64,000 nt of DNA from Acidipila sp. (lineage in GTDB: Bacteria > Acidobacteriota > Terriglobia > Acidiferrales > UBA7541). A program made the position numbers and the translations under genes. Of the stretch, positions 45,471-53,452 are shown in pieces. The notes beneath the pieces are model-generated. The model made no database searches and was not told where the DNA came from. It saw only the letters and a list, made by a program, of their open reading frames with translations. The stretch is taken from the NCBI GenBank assembly GCA_010365215.1, contig JAAFGT010000009.1, positions 1 through 64,000 on the forward strand, in the 5' to 3' direction. The number at the start of each line of letters is the position of its first letter. Positions within the stretch are counted from its first letter, which is position 1.

Positions 45471-46441
45471 TCTGAGCTCATCACTTGCCCGACGGCAGGT
45501 GCGGCAACGGCTCGAGGGCCAAATAATGCGAGAACCACCCGGGCCAGACGATCCTTGTCCTCATCCCGCCGCATCACCGAAGGTTCCACCACCACCTTTA
45601 TTCCCACCGCCTCGATAGCCGATTGCAGCGGCGCGTCCGCAATATCGATTAGCAGCGTACCGACGATGTCCGAATAGAGGTTGGCGACGCCGAGCGATGT
45701 CGCTTCGCAGCCGCACTGCGCCATCATCCGGTCTGACGGCCCTTTCAGCGAACGCCCGGCAACCAACGGCGACACGGCCACCACGCGCTCTCGAAGGTCC
45801 CAGAGTTTTTCGCGAATTCCAGCGACAGCAAGAATCGGGCCCAGGCTGATCAACGGATTGCTGGGACAAAAAATAATCGCCTCGGCGGCATCGAGCGCTT
45901 CCAGCACGCCCGGCGCGGGCCGCGCATTTTCGATCCCCTCGAAATGGATGTCCAGCACTTCGGGCTCGGCGCGATGCTGGACTAAATATTCCTGAAAATG
46001 CATCTCGCCGCGCGAAGTGACGATGATGGTGGGCACCGGATCGTTGCTCATCGGCAGAATCGCAGCAGACACTCCCCAGGCGCGGCGAATTGAATCCGCT
46101 GCCTGGGTTAGCGTGGCACCGCTGGCCAGCAGCGCAGTGCGATGGATATGGGTGGCCAGGTCGCGGTCGCCCAGGTTGAACCATACCGGCCTGCCATACC
46201 GGCCAAGCACTTCGAGCGCGCGAAACGTGTCGCCCGAAATTCCCCAGCCGGTATCGGTGTTCACTGCGCCAGCCAGCGTGTAGGTAACGATGTCGAGGTC
46301 GGGCGAAATATGCAGCCCGTGCATGCGGATGTCATCGCCAGTGTTGACGATGATGGTCAGCTCGCTGGGGTCCATAGCGCGCGCCAGGCCCCAAAGCAGC
46401 TTGGAAGCGCCCACTCCGCCGGCTAGCGCCACGACGCGCAT
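45467..46441 (-). CDS. cofD: 2-phospho-L-lactate transferase (F420 synthesis)
   Basis: 324 residues. The N-terminal nucleotide-binding loop is VALAGGVGASKLLWGLARAM. INTGDDIRMHGLHISPDLD and YTLAGAVNTDTGWGI motifs follow, and FCPSNPLISLGPIL lies mid-protein. It transfers the GDP-linked moiety to the deazaflavin FO to form (dehydro-)F420-0. It shares one base with cofH upstream and overlaps cofC downstream, so it is tightly coupled. Normal length for CofD/FbiA. Confidence 0.95.
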   Translation of the reverse strand: MRVVALAGGVGASKLLWGLARAMDPSELTIIVNTGDDIRMHGLHISPDLDIVTYTLAGAVNTDTGWGISGDTFRALEVLGRYGRPVWFNLGDRDLATHIHRTALLASGATLTQAADSIRRAWGVSAAILPMSNDPVPTIIVTSRGEMHFQEYLVQHRAEPEVLDIHFEGIENARPAPGVLEALDAAEAIIFCPSNPLISLGPILAVAGIREKLWDLRERVVAVSPLVAGRSLKGPSDRMMAQCGCEATSLGVANLYSDIVGTLLIDIADAPLQSAIEAVGIKVVVEPSVMRRDEDKDRLARVVLALFGPRAVAAPAVGQVMSSE

Positions 46442-47709
46442 CAGTAGCTCGTCCCGGTATAGGGTGCGTGCACGGGAGCGCCGGCAATGCGCAGGCGCGG
46501 CGTGATGGAATCACCCGAATCTTCCGCCGGGAAAAGTTGGCGGATTTTATAGGTGGTGGTGCGCTCGGCGGGAATTCGACCGATGTGCCGGATCATGGCG
46601 CGAAATTCCTGGGGAGCCACGTACTCGCCGAAGTCCGCGCCGGCCATCTTGGAAATGCTTTCTTCCATCAACGTGCCGCTGAAGTCATTGGCGCCCGCCT
46701 GCAAGCAGGCCAGCGAGCCCTCGAAGCCCATCTTTACCCAGGAGACCTGCAAGTTTTTGATCCAGCCATGCAGCAGCAATCGCGATACCGCGTGCACGAT
46801 GAGGTGCTCGCGCCGCGTCGCACCCGGTCGCGCCTGGCCCTCGTGGAAGAGCCGCGTCTTGTCGTGAACAAATCCCAGTGGCACAAACTCGGTGAACCCG
46901 CCAGTCTGTTTTTGAATGTTGCGCAACAGCAGGATGTGGCGCAGCCATTGCGCCCGGTTCTCCACGTGGCCGTACATCATCGTGCAGGTGGTAGGCAAGC
47001 CGAGCTCATGCGCTGCGGTAACGATTTCCACCCATTGGGCGGCTTTTAGTTTGTTAGGGCTGAGCAGGTCGCGCACCTGATCATCCAGAATTTCCGCGGC
47101 CGTGCCGGGAATGCTGCCCAAGCCTTCGGCTTTCAGCATGGCCAGATATTCGCGCAGCGGCAAACCTGTTTTCTCCACGCCGTAAGCGATCTCCATGGGC
47201 GAGAACGCGTGGATATGCATTTCCGGCAGCACGCGCTTGATGGCGCGGAGAATATCGCGATAGAAATAGCCGTCGAGGTCTTTGGGGAGTCCGCCTTGAA
47301 TGCAAACCTCGGTGGCGCCGCGCTGGTGCGCCTCGATGGCTTTGGCCGTCACTTCTTCGAGGGAGAGAAAATAAGCATCCGCGGCACGCGGCCCGCGGCT
47401 GAAACCACAAAACGAGCAGCCTACCACGCAGATGTTGGTGAAGTTGATGTTGCGGTTCACTACGTAAGTGATTACCTCGCCCACGGCGCGCCGGCGCAGT
47501 TCGTCCGCAGTCTTCACCAGGGCAGTGAGGTCGGCTCCATCCACCTGGGCGAGCGCCACACCTTCTTCGAGGCCCAATTCGCGATCGCCGAGCGCACGGT
47601 CAAGGATCCGCGCAACGGGCTGTGATGCGTTGCGTAAGGCGTCGTGGAGCGAACCGGTCACGAGTTGGAGCCCGGGGAAGGAGCCGACAGGCTGGGTAAT
47701 CTGCCCCAT
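46441..47709 (-). CDS. cofH: FO synthase subunit 2, radical SAM (F420 synthesis)
   Basis: 422 residues from the ATG at 47709, one base after the cofG stop, with GGGAGA eight bases upstream. The frame extends further but overlaps cofG. Radical-SAM cluster CVVGCSFCGF (CxxxCxxC) is preceded by YVVNRNINFTNI. IQGGLPKDLDGYFY and SPMEIAYG are the usual CofH/MqnE-group motifs. With CofG it couples 5-amino-6-ribitylaminouracil and tyrosine into FO. CofG and CofH are separate proteins here, as in archaea, not fused as in actinobacterial FbiC. MqnC/E-type enzymes are the main alternative; the neighbours exclude it. Confidence 0.94.
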   Translation of the reverse strand: MGQITQPVGSFPGLQLVTGSLHDALRNASQPVARILDRALGDRELGLEEGVALAQVDGADLTALVKTADELRRRAVGEVITYVVNRNINFTNICVVGCSFCGFSRGPRAADAYFLSLEEVTAKAIEAHQRGATEVCIQGGLPKDLDGYFYRDILRAIKRVLPEMHIHAFSPMEIAYGVEKTGLPLREYLAMLKAEGLGSIPGTAAEILDDQVRDLLSPNKLKAAQWVEIVTAAHELGLPTTCTMMYGHVENRAQWLRHILLLRNIQKQTGGFTEFVPLGFVHDKTRLFHEGQARPGATRREHLIVHAVSRLLLHGWIKNLQVSWVKMGFEGSLACLQAGANDFSGTLMEESISKMAGADFGEYVAPQEFRAMIRHIGRIPAERTTTYKIRQLFPAEDSGDSITPRLRIAGAPVHAPYTGTSY

Positions 47710-47710
47710 G

Positions 47711-48904
47711 TCAATTTTCTCCCAAGCGCGCATAACCATCCGCGCCGGCATGTCGTGCGAATTCGGCGCACACGCGCTCGGCCAGAAAACCGCTACGCTG
47801 AGCAAACTCCGGATAGAGCGCCAGCCGCTCGCGAAGTTCGAGCCCGGCCGCCGCGGTCTTTTCGGCAAGCGTAGAGATCTGCGGCCAGGCCGCTTCGGGA
47901 TTGATGAAGTCCAGCGTCACCGGCGAAATCCCGCCCCAGTCGTTGATCCCCGCATCCAGCAGGCGGGGAAAATCTTTATAGCTCAGGTTGGGTGGAGCTT
48001 GCAGATTTATTTCGCCGCCCAGCAAGAGCCGCGCCAGCGCCAGCGTGCGCAGCAGATCTTCGAGCCCGGCATCGGCATGTGCCGCGAACGGTGTATCCGG
48101 CTTGGCGCGAAAATTCTGCACGATCACTTCCTGGATGTGGCCGTAGCGTTGGTGCAGCGCGCGAATGGCCAATAAGGAATCCACTCGCTCTTTCAGGGTT
48201 TCGCCAATGCCGATTAGAATGCCCGTGGTGAAAGCGATCTGCTGGCGCCCGGCTTCCTCGATCGTGCGCAAGCGCAGAGCCGGCACTTTGTCCGGCGCAT
48301 GCCAATGGGCCATGCCTTTTTTCAGCAGCCGCGGGCTTAGCGTCTCGAGCATGATGCCCATGCTGGCGTTTGATTCCTTCAGCGCGGCCAAATCGTCGCG
48401 GCCCATCACGCCAGGATTGGCATGAGGCAGCAGGCCCGTGCGCTCCAAAACCATCCTGCACATCGCTGCCAAGTAGGCCAAAGTCGTGTCAAAGCCCTGC
48501 GAGCGCAAAAAATCGCGCGCTTCCGGGAAAATGCGTTCCGGTTGATCGCCGAGGCTGAATAGCGCTTCCTTGCATCCGGCGCGGCGCCCGCGCTCGGCCA
48601 GCGCGAGAACTTCGTCGGGAGTCATGAAGTGCGCGCCGGGCTGGCCGGGATCTTTACGAAAGGTGCAGTAGCCGCAGTAATCACGGCACAGCGTAGTGAG
48701 AGGAATAAAAACTTTTTTGGAATAGCTGACTGAGCGGCCCTTGGCCCGCGCACGCAGGCGGCAAGAGGCCTGCAACAATGCGGAAGTTTCTGCCTGCTCC
48801 ATCAGCGCAAGCGAATCCTCTTGGGAGAGCCCCTGGCCCTGCTCACCGCGAGCCAGCAAACGCTCAACGTTGCCGGGCCGAGCCGAGATGGAAGCCGTGG
48901 CCAT
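47711..48904 (-). CDS. cofG: FO synthase subunit 1, radical SAM (F420 synthesis)
   Basis: 397 residues. Radical-SAM motif CRDYCGYCTF (CxxxCxxC) follows SKKVFIPLTTL. EALFSLGDQPE, LPHANPGVMGRDDL and FTTGILIGIGET are typical of CofG. NDWGGISPVTLDFINPEAAWP near the C terminus is a strong family marker. The first ~45 residues are an extra helical segment. Upstream, a 140-bp gap with a short tandem repeat separates it from cofE. Confidence 0.95.
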   Translation of the reverse strand: MATASISARPGNVERLLARGEQGQGLSQEDSLALMEQAETSALLQASCRLRARAKGRSVSYSKKVFIPLTTLCRDYCGYCTFRKDPGQPGAHFMTPDEVLALAERGRRAGCKEALFSLGDQPERIFPEARDFLRSQGFDTTLAYLAAMCRMVLERTGLLPHANPGVMGRDDLAALKESNASMGIMLETLSPRLLKKGMAHWHAPDKVPALRLRTIEEAGRQQIAFTTGILIGIGETLKERVDSLLAIRALHQRYGHIQEVIVQNFRAKPDTPFAAHADAGLEDLLRTLALARLLLGGEINLQAPPNLSYKDFPRLLDAGINDWGGISPVTLDFINPEAAWPQISTLAEKTAAAGLELRERLALYPEFAQRSGFLAERVCAEFARHAGADGYARLGEN

Positions 48905-48930
48905 CAGTTCATGTTCCTTTACGCATTTTC

Positions 48931-48968
48931 TTGCAGTTCATCCCTTGCAGCTCATCCCTTGCAGCTCA
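48931..48968. repeat. 14-bp tandem repeat between cofE and cofG
   Basis: TTGCAGTTCATCCC (48931-48944), TTGCAGCTCATCCC (48945-48958) and a partial third TTGCAGCTCA (48959-48968). On the minus strand each unit includes GGGATGA. It lies in the 140-bp gap upstream of cofG. It may have no function beyond spacing; no hairpin is evident. Confidence 0.8.
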
Positions 48969-49044
48969 TGCGCATCGTTCTTCCGGCGGCGCTGTCATTA
49001 TTCGGCAATGATGGGTTGCGGTGCTTAGTTTTTTGCCCACTCGC

Positions 49045-49860
49045 TCAACGAAACATGTCTTCGCTCGCGGGACGAATCAACTGCCGCGCACGGCCGTCCC
49101 CCACACGAAACCGCACCCCACGCAGGATCACGGCAGGAACGCCCTCGCGCTTGCCCATGGCCAGTCCTGCGGCAGCGGCCAGTTCGTCGCCCACTGCCAA
49201 GATAGTCGCGCGCAACGGGTGACCGTAGGCGTCGCGCGTGCCGCGCAGATCCTCAAGCACGCGCAGGCCGGCCGCACCGATGGCTACGTTGACCAGGCCC
49301 AGACGCCACGGCCGGCCAAAGGTGTCGCTGACGATCACAGCCACGGTTATGCCCAGCCAGCGCCGAATTCCGGCGGCAAATCGCTTCGCCGATTTATCCG
49401 GATCCGCCGGGAGACAGGTGACGCGGTGACGCCCGGCGACGCCGGAGCGATCCACTCCAGCATTGGCGCAGACAAAGCCGTGACGCGTTTCCGTGATGAT
49501 CACACGCTCGTCCATGCGCAGAATACGCTGTGATTCCCGCAGCACCACTTCGATCAGGCGCGGATCGTTGCGCACCTTGCGCGCCCAGGCGCGCGCCAGC
49601 AAAGATGGTTTCACGCGCGGTAAATCTACGATGCAGCCTTCTGCCTTGGAGACAATCTTCTGCGCCAGCACCACCACGTCACCGCGGCGCAGTCCCGCGC
49701 CTTCGCGCTGCGCGGCTTGCACTACCAGACGGGCCAGGTCATCACCTGGTCTAATTTCCGGCAGCGTCTTCAGACCGATGATTTGTAACGTTTCGGGAGG
49801 CGCCACCGGCTTCATTCGCTTTTTTGCCCGCGTGGAGCGCTGCGTCAATACTCCTCCCAT
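49045..49860 (-). CDS. cofE: Coenzyme F420-0:L-glutamate ligase
   Basis: 271 residues, single-domain form without the nitroreductase-like half found in actinobacterial FbiB. Motifs: LPEIRPGDDLARLVVQAA, LRRGDVVVLAQKIVSKAEG, VLRESQRILRMDERVIITET, VSDTFGRPWRLGLVNVAIG. It adds gamma-linked glutamates to F420-0. The start is uncertain: 49860 gives 15 extra N-terminal residues before MKPVAPPETL (49815). It lies 12 bp after npdG. Confidence 0.94.
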   Translation of the reverse strand: MGGVLTQRSTRAKKRMKPVAPPETLQIIGLKTLPEIRPGDDLARLVVQAAQREGAGLRRGDVVVLAQKIVSKAEGCIVDLPRVKPSLLARAWARKVRNDPRLIEVVLRESQRILRMDERVIITETRHGFVCANAGVDRSGVAGRHRVTCLPADPDKSAKRFAAGIRRWLGITVAVIVSDTFGRPWRLGLVNVAIGAAGLRVLEDLRGTRDAYGHPLRATILAVGDELAAAAGLAMGKREGVPAVILRGVRFRVGDGRARQLIRPASEDMFR

Positions 49861-49871
49861 TCCATGGCATC

Positions 49872-50561
49872 TTACTGCGGCAGGCCGGTCACGCGGATGC
49901 CGGACAATTTTATTTTGTAGCGCCTATTGATGCCCACCAGCAGGGCGGTGATGGATTCCACGATGCGGGCATTCTCCAGCTTGCCGCCATCCACGTAGCG
50001 GCAGCCCGGGATCGCCTCCACCCACGGGCGCAGCAATTTTCGAGTTTCCGGTGAATCCGCGCAGACGATGGCGTCGCAATCCACCGGCGTATCGAGATGT
50101 TGCAAGGCGTGCGCCGAGACATTGTGAAATGCCGCCGCTACTTCGATGCCCGCGGGAACGTTCGCAGCGGCCTGCTGCGCCGCTGAGCCCGCCCACACGC
50201 CGAGAATTTTCGATGCCGAGCCGCCCACGCTGGCCTCGAGCGGCACGGTAAGATCGATAAGCACCTGTCCCGCCTTCCATGCGCCGCGCATTGCAACGAG
50301 TGTTTTAACCTGCGCTGTAAAGGGAACGGAGAGCACCACCAGCGGCGCCTGGGTCATGGCATGAAGATTTTCGTAGCCTTCGACCCGCGCCGCGGCACCG
50401 ACGAGGGATTTTACGCGGTCTGCGGCTTCTTGCGCGCGAGCCGGGTCGCGCGAGCCAATAATCACGCGAAAGCCGGCGCGCGCCCAACGCAGCGCCAAGC
50501 CGTACCCCTGATCTCCCGTGCCGCCGACGATGGTAACCGTCTTATCGCTGATGTCGCTCAT
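49872..50561 (-). CDS. npdG: F420-dependent NADP reductase (NADPH-F420 oxidoreductase)
   Basis: 229 residues. Rossmann start TVTIVGGTGDQGYGLALRWA, then IIGSRDPARAQEAA, which fits NADP preference, VVLSVPF and a conserved AFHNVSAHALQ segment. It transfers hydride between NADPH and F420, giving the cell a supply of reduced cofactor. It heads the npdG-cofE-cofG-cofH-cofD-cofC run and is divergent from the PEP-domain protein gene, sharing a 203-bp upstream region with two TATAAT hexamers. Confidence 0.92.
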   Translation of the reverse strand: MSDISDKTVTIVGGTGDQGYGLALRWARAGFRVIIGSRDPARAQEAADRVKSLVGAAARVEGYENLHAMTQAPLVVLSVPFTAQVKTLVAMRGAWKAGQVLIDLTVPLEASVGGSASKILGVWAGSAAQQAAANVPAGIEVAAAFHNVSAHALQHLDTPVDCDAIVCADSPETRKLLRPWVEAIPGCRYVDGGKLENARIVESITALLVGINRRYKIKLSGIRVTGLPQ

Positions 50562-50665
50562 GCTTCCGGGCTCCGAATCAAGCTGCTACCACCACAGAAG
50601 AAAGATTGTACAGGAGCAGCAGCCCCTGGGCGACCGCCGGAGCCCTTTTTCGCCATTCCCGCCAA

Positions 50666-50693
50666 ATTATATGCGCATCATTATAGGCGCATC
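50666..50693 (-). promoter_or_regulatory. Tandem 14-bp repeat with two TATAAT boxes upstream of npdG
   Basis: ATTATATGCGCATC (50666-50679) and ATTATAGGCGCATC (50680-50693). Read on the minus strand, each unit ends in a perfect TATAAT (50671-50666 and 50685-50680), 105-125 bp upstream of npdG. No convincing -35 box is spaced correctly, so activator dependence or an operator role is possible. It sits in the npdG/PEP-domain divergent region. Confidence 0.45.
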
Positions 50694-50764
50694 CATAATT
50701 CGGGACGCATTTTCGTGAACCGGCTGGGCAAAAATGCCCGTACAATCAGTCCGGATCTGCTGCG

Positions 50765-51676
50765 ATGATTCAACGAGCGCCGACACACACCCGAATTTGT
50801 CTAGATCTGAGCTCGAGCGAGCGCATTGGCGCGCATGCCAAGCTGGCCTGCGACGGCGTGGGACTCATGCGCGCAGAGTACCTGGCGCGAGCGCTGGGCA
50901 TTCATCCAGGCAAACTGATTGCGGACGGCGACGAGGAAAAGTTCCTCGATCTTTATTCGCAGCAGATTGTGCGGCTGGCCCGGGCCTTTGCTCCGCGCCA
51001 GATGGTCTATCGCCTTCTGGATATGAGCTCGCAGGAGTACGCATCTCTGGCGGGCGGCGCAGAGTACGAAAAACAGGATCGGGGTCCCGGCTTCCGCGGG
51101 TGTAGCCGCTCGCTGGCCGAGGAAGACAGCTTTCGGATGGAACTGCGGGCGGTCAAGCGCGCGCGCGACATGGGCTGCGTCAACGTAGACCTGTTGCTTC
51201 CCTTCGTGCGCGTCCCGGACGAGCTGGCGCGCTGCCGCGAAATCGTTATCGAGGAGGGCCTGTTTGCGTCGGCGGAATTCGAGCTATGGATGACCGCGGA
51301 ATGGCCTTCGACGATCCTTGGGATAGAAGAATTCTTGCCGCACGTTTCCGGAGTCTTAATCGACTGTGACGGCTTGATGCCACAGCTCACCAGCCCAGAC
51401 AGCAATGAACTTCCTGCGGCGAGCACTCCAGATTCGATTCAGCGCACCTTTCTGGATGCCATCGCACGCGTCGCGAGAGCCTGCCGCGCGCGGGGTTTGG
51501 CCAGCTCGATTTGCGGCGAGTCAATCTCGCGTAATTTGGGAATGATACGCGCCTCGATTGAAAACGGGCAGACCGGGTTGAGCGTTACCCCGGAATTCTT
51601 CGACACCACGGTCGCGGCGGTGACCGCGGCGGAGGCAGAGTTGGGGATTCTTCCTGAACGTGAAGTTACGACGTAA
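50765..51676 (+). CDS. Stand-alone PEP-utilising enzyme C-terminal (TIM-barrel) domain protein
   Basis: 303 residues, matching only the C-terminal PEP/pyruvate-binding barrel of PEP synthase and PPDK. It has GVGLMRAEYL (31-40), YRLLDMSSQEYASL, PGFRGCSRSL (Arg111, Arg115), MTAEWPS (Glu179, a likely metal ligand) and the catalytic-type Cys250 in SSICGES. The ATP-grasp and phosphohistidine domains are absent, so full PEP synthase chemistry is not possible. The usual SNDLTQ motif is changed (DCDGLMPQ). Its position, divergent from the F420 operon, suggests a link to supply or sensing of PEP, but this is inference. Confidence 0.82.
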   Translation: MIQRAPTHTRICLDLSSSERIGAHAKLACDGVGLMRAEYLARALGIHPGKLIADGDEEKFLDLYSQQIVRLARAFAPRQMVYRLLDMSSQEYASLAGGAEYEKQDRGPGFRGCSRSLAEEDSFRMELRAVKRARDMGCVNVDLLLPFVRVPDELARCREIVIEEGLFASAEFELWMTAEWPSTILGIEEFLPHVSGVLIDCDGLMPQLTSPDSNELPAASTPDSIQRTFLDAIARVARACRARGLASSICGESISRNLGMIRASIENGQTGLSVTPEFFDTTVAAVTAAEAELGILPEREVTT

Positions 51677-51712
51677 AATTTCACGGAGAGCGGTTTACTC
51701 ACGCTTTCCCGC

Positions 51713-52243
51713 TTATTTCTTCGCAGGCTCCGGATCCACCTGGAACACCTGGCAAGTATTCTGCAGCACCGGAAGCCACATCGACCGGTTCTCCTCCTCG
51801 CTCAGGCGGGGATCTTCCGAAAGGCCGGTGCGCAGTCCGATCAAAACAGTGGCGGTGAAGCCGATCGCTGCCTGAAAAATCTCCACCAGGTGGACGCAGC
51901 CCTGCGATTTACCAATCAGGTCCACGATGCGGCGGTTGATGCCGCGACCGATCACTTCCCCTTCCAGCTTGTGAATATTGTCGAGAGCGCGCAGGCAGTA
52001 GGTGACGTAAGGCCGCTTGGACATCACCGCCCAGGTCCTGTCAATCCTGCCGCTGGCGACATCGACAGTCATCTCGGCGTGAAAGCTGTGCTCCAGGTCG
52101 AAGAACGACGCGAATACTTTTATTTTCTCGCCGCCCGCATCGGTTACCTTGACGTTGATGTTGCGCTCGTAGATGTCCGGCGTCGCCGAATTGCCCTCTG
52201 CAGCCGATCTGCTCTTGACGTTTCTCTGTGTGCCGTCGCCCAT
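51713..52243 (-). CDS. DUF2889-like protein
   Basis: 176 residues, soluble. YERNINVKVTDAGGEKIKVF, the mid-region SKRPYVTYCLRALDNIHKLEG and the conserved IGKSQGCVHLVEIFQAA segment resemble DUF2889 proteins, whose function is unknown. No signal peptide or membrane helix. Isolated gene. The 126 bp before the DUF427 gene's stop hold nothing recognisable. Confidence 0.7.
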   Translation of the reverse strand: MGDGTQRNVKSRSAAEGNSATPDIYERNINVKVTDAGGEKIKVFASFFDLEHSFHAEMTVDVASGRIDRTWAVMSKRPYVTYCLRALDNIHKLEGEVIGRGINRRIVDLIGKSQGCVHLVEIFQAAIGFTATVLIGLRTGLSEDPRLSEEENRSMWLPVLQNTCQVFQVDPEPAKK

Positions 52244-52369
52244 TACCCGTTACCTCCGGCTGCAAGCTTACACTCGCCGCCGCGCTACCGCAGGCTAATC
52301 AGCCGGGTTGTGGATGAAGCGGCGGGAACGGCAATGAATGAGCCGGGAAAGCTGCGGACTTGGTAGGGA

Positions 52370-52654
52370 TTACGCCTCGACGCGGACTCCACGCCAGAAA
52401 GCGACGTGATCCTTGATCTCTTTTGCCGCGGCTTTCGGCTCGGGATAAAACCACGCGGAGTTTTCGTTGCGTTTGCCATTCACTTCGACGCTGTAGTAAT
52501 GGGCGGTCCCTTTCCAGGGACAGATCGTGGTGTGATCGCTCGGCACCAGGTGCTCGCGTCTCACGGAATCCGGCGGAAAATACTGATTCCCTTCGACCAC
52601 CACGCACCGGTCGCTTTCGGCGAGAACGGTCCCTTCCCAACTTGCTTTGGACAT
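52370..52654 (-). CDS. DUF427 domain protein
   Basis: 94 residues from MSKASWEGTVLAESDRCVVV. The start is fixed by AGGAGG six bases upstream. YFPPDSVRREHLVPSDHTTI, CPWKGTAHYYSVEVNG and AWFYPEP, followed by HVAFWRGVRV, are the conserved DUF427 motifs. It is a small beta-rich fold of unknown function. A perfect TTGACA lies at 52705-52700 upstream, but no good -10 box is spaced from it. It is next to tRNA-Glu. Confidence 0.9.
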   Translation of the reverse strand: MSKASWEGTVLAESDRCVVVEGNQYFPPDSVRREHLVPSDHTTICPWKGTAHYYSVEVNGKRNENSAWFYPEPKAAAKEIKDHVAFWRGVRVEA

Positions 52655-52764
52655 GGAAACCTCCTGGAAAACACCCGGCGTGTAGTTTGATCGCTTTTCT
52701 GTCAAACGCAATGCACACCGGCGTGACTGAGCGCAGCGGCAAGTTTATTTCATTACGAAAAAAC

Positions 52765-52839
52765 TGGTAGCGGTACCGGGAATCGAACCCGGGTTACCAG
52801 ATTGAGAATCTGGCGTCCTAACCCCTAGACGATACCGCC
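52765..52839 (-). tRNA. tRNA-Glu(CUC)
   Basis: 75 nt including an encoded 3' CCA. The acceptor arm is GGCGGTA pairing with TACCGCT, and the D-arm begins GTCTAGGGGTTAGGAC. The anticodon stem CCAGA/TCTGG encloses loop TTCTCAA, giving anticodon CTC for codon GAG. The T-arm is CCGGG-TTCGATT-CCCGG. All arms fold properly. Confidence 0.97.
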
Positions 52840-52886
52840 ACAGGAAAAAACACACCGGCAAAGATGCAGCCGCGATGGTCCGTTAT

Positions 52887-52916
52887 AGCCTAACTTCCCA
52901 CGGGAGTTTTCGTCAA
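52887..52916 (-). promoter_or_regulatory. Putative promoter of tRNA-Glu
   Basis: On the minus strand, TTGACG (52916-52911), an 18-bp spacer and TAGGCT (52892-52887), 48 bp upstream of the tRNA. An overlapping TATAAC (52887-52882) is closer to consensus but badly spaced. The -35 box overlaps the 3' end of the zinc-ribbon gene. Confidence 0.35.
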
Positions 52917-53308
52917 GCGGAGGGCTCGTGACCTGCGCTAGTGCGGCCGGGCTTGCCCTGATGGTCCGCAACCGAGGCCACGGGAGTCGCCGGCAGATAA
53001 GAACGCAAGGAGAAAAACTTTTGCCGGCAATGGTCGCAGCGGTAGGCGGGAACACGCATCATGCGTTGAAGCCCGGCGAGAAACACCTTGTCCACGCGAT
53101 CCCGGGCAACTCGATTCACCGCTGGATTGCCACAACTGGGGCAGTGAACCCTTAGCAGGAACGTTACCGGAACCATCCAGGCGTGGAATCGGTGGGAACA
53201 ATCGCGGCATTTCCAGGGCAGCATGCGCAGAGCGCTTAGCAGATGGTCAACAAGACTCGCCCGGCGCGAGCGGCGGCATTGCATGCCATGGCAAACTGGG
53301 CAGATCAA
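52913..53308 (-). CDS. Protein with four CxxC zinc-ribbon knuckles, function unknown
   Basis: 131 residues. Four paired-cysteine knuckles, in order: CPVCHG (~3), CRDCSHRF (~34), CPSCGN (~56) and CDHCRQKFF (~91). The first pairs with the second and the third with the fourth, making two zinc ribbons. Basic, with a short hydrophobic stretch (MVPVTFLL, ~45-52). Divergent from queF; its stop overlaps the presumed tRNA-Glu promoter. No enzymatic motif. Possibly nucleic-acid or membrane associated, but unassigned. Confidence 0.72.
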   Translation of the reverse strand: MICPVCHGMQCRRSRRASLVDHLLSALRMLPWKCRDCSHRFHAWMVPVTFLLRVHCPSCGNPAVNRVARDRVDKVFLAGLQRMMRVPAYRCDHCRQKFFSLRSYLPATPVASVADHQGKPGRTSAGHEPSA

Positions 53309-53452
53309 TCTTTGTCCTCGCGCGCGCTTGTTTACGTCGAGAAAGAGTAATCAATCCCAGCCGCAAACTCAACCTCGCAGCGCAGGCGCGCAAACAGTCT
53401 GTAACCAAGCAAGCAAGGCCGCACTCATTGTAGAATACCAGCGGGGGCCTTC

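Noticed and set aside
53309-53452. Possible preQ1 riboswitch upstream of queF
   Set aside because: No H-type pseudoknot with the A-rich tail could be traced; the region gives only weak hairpins.
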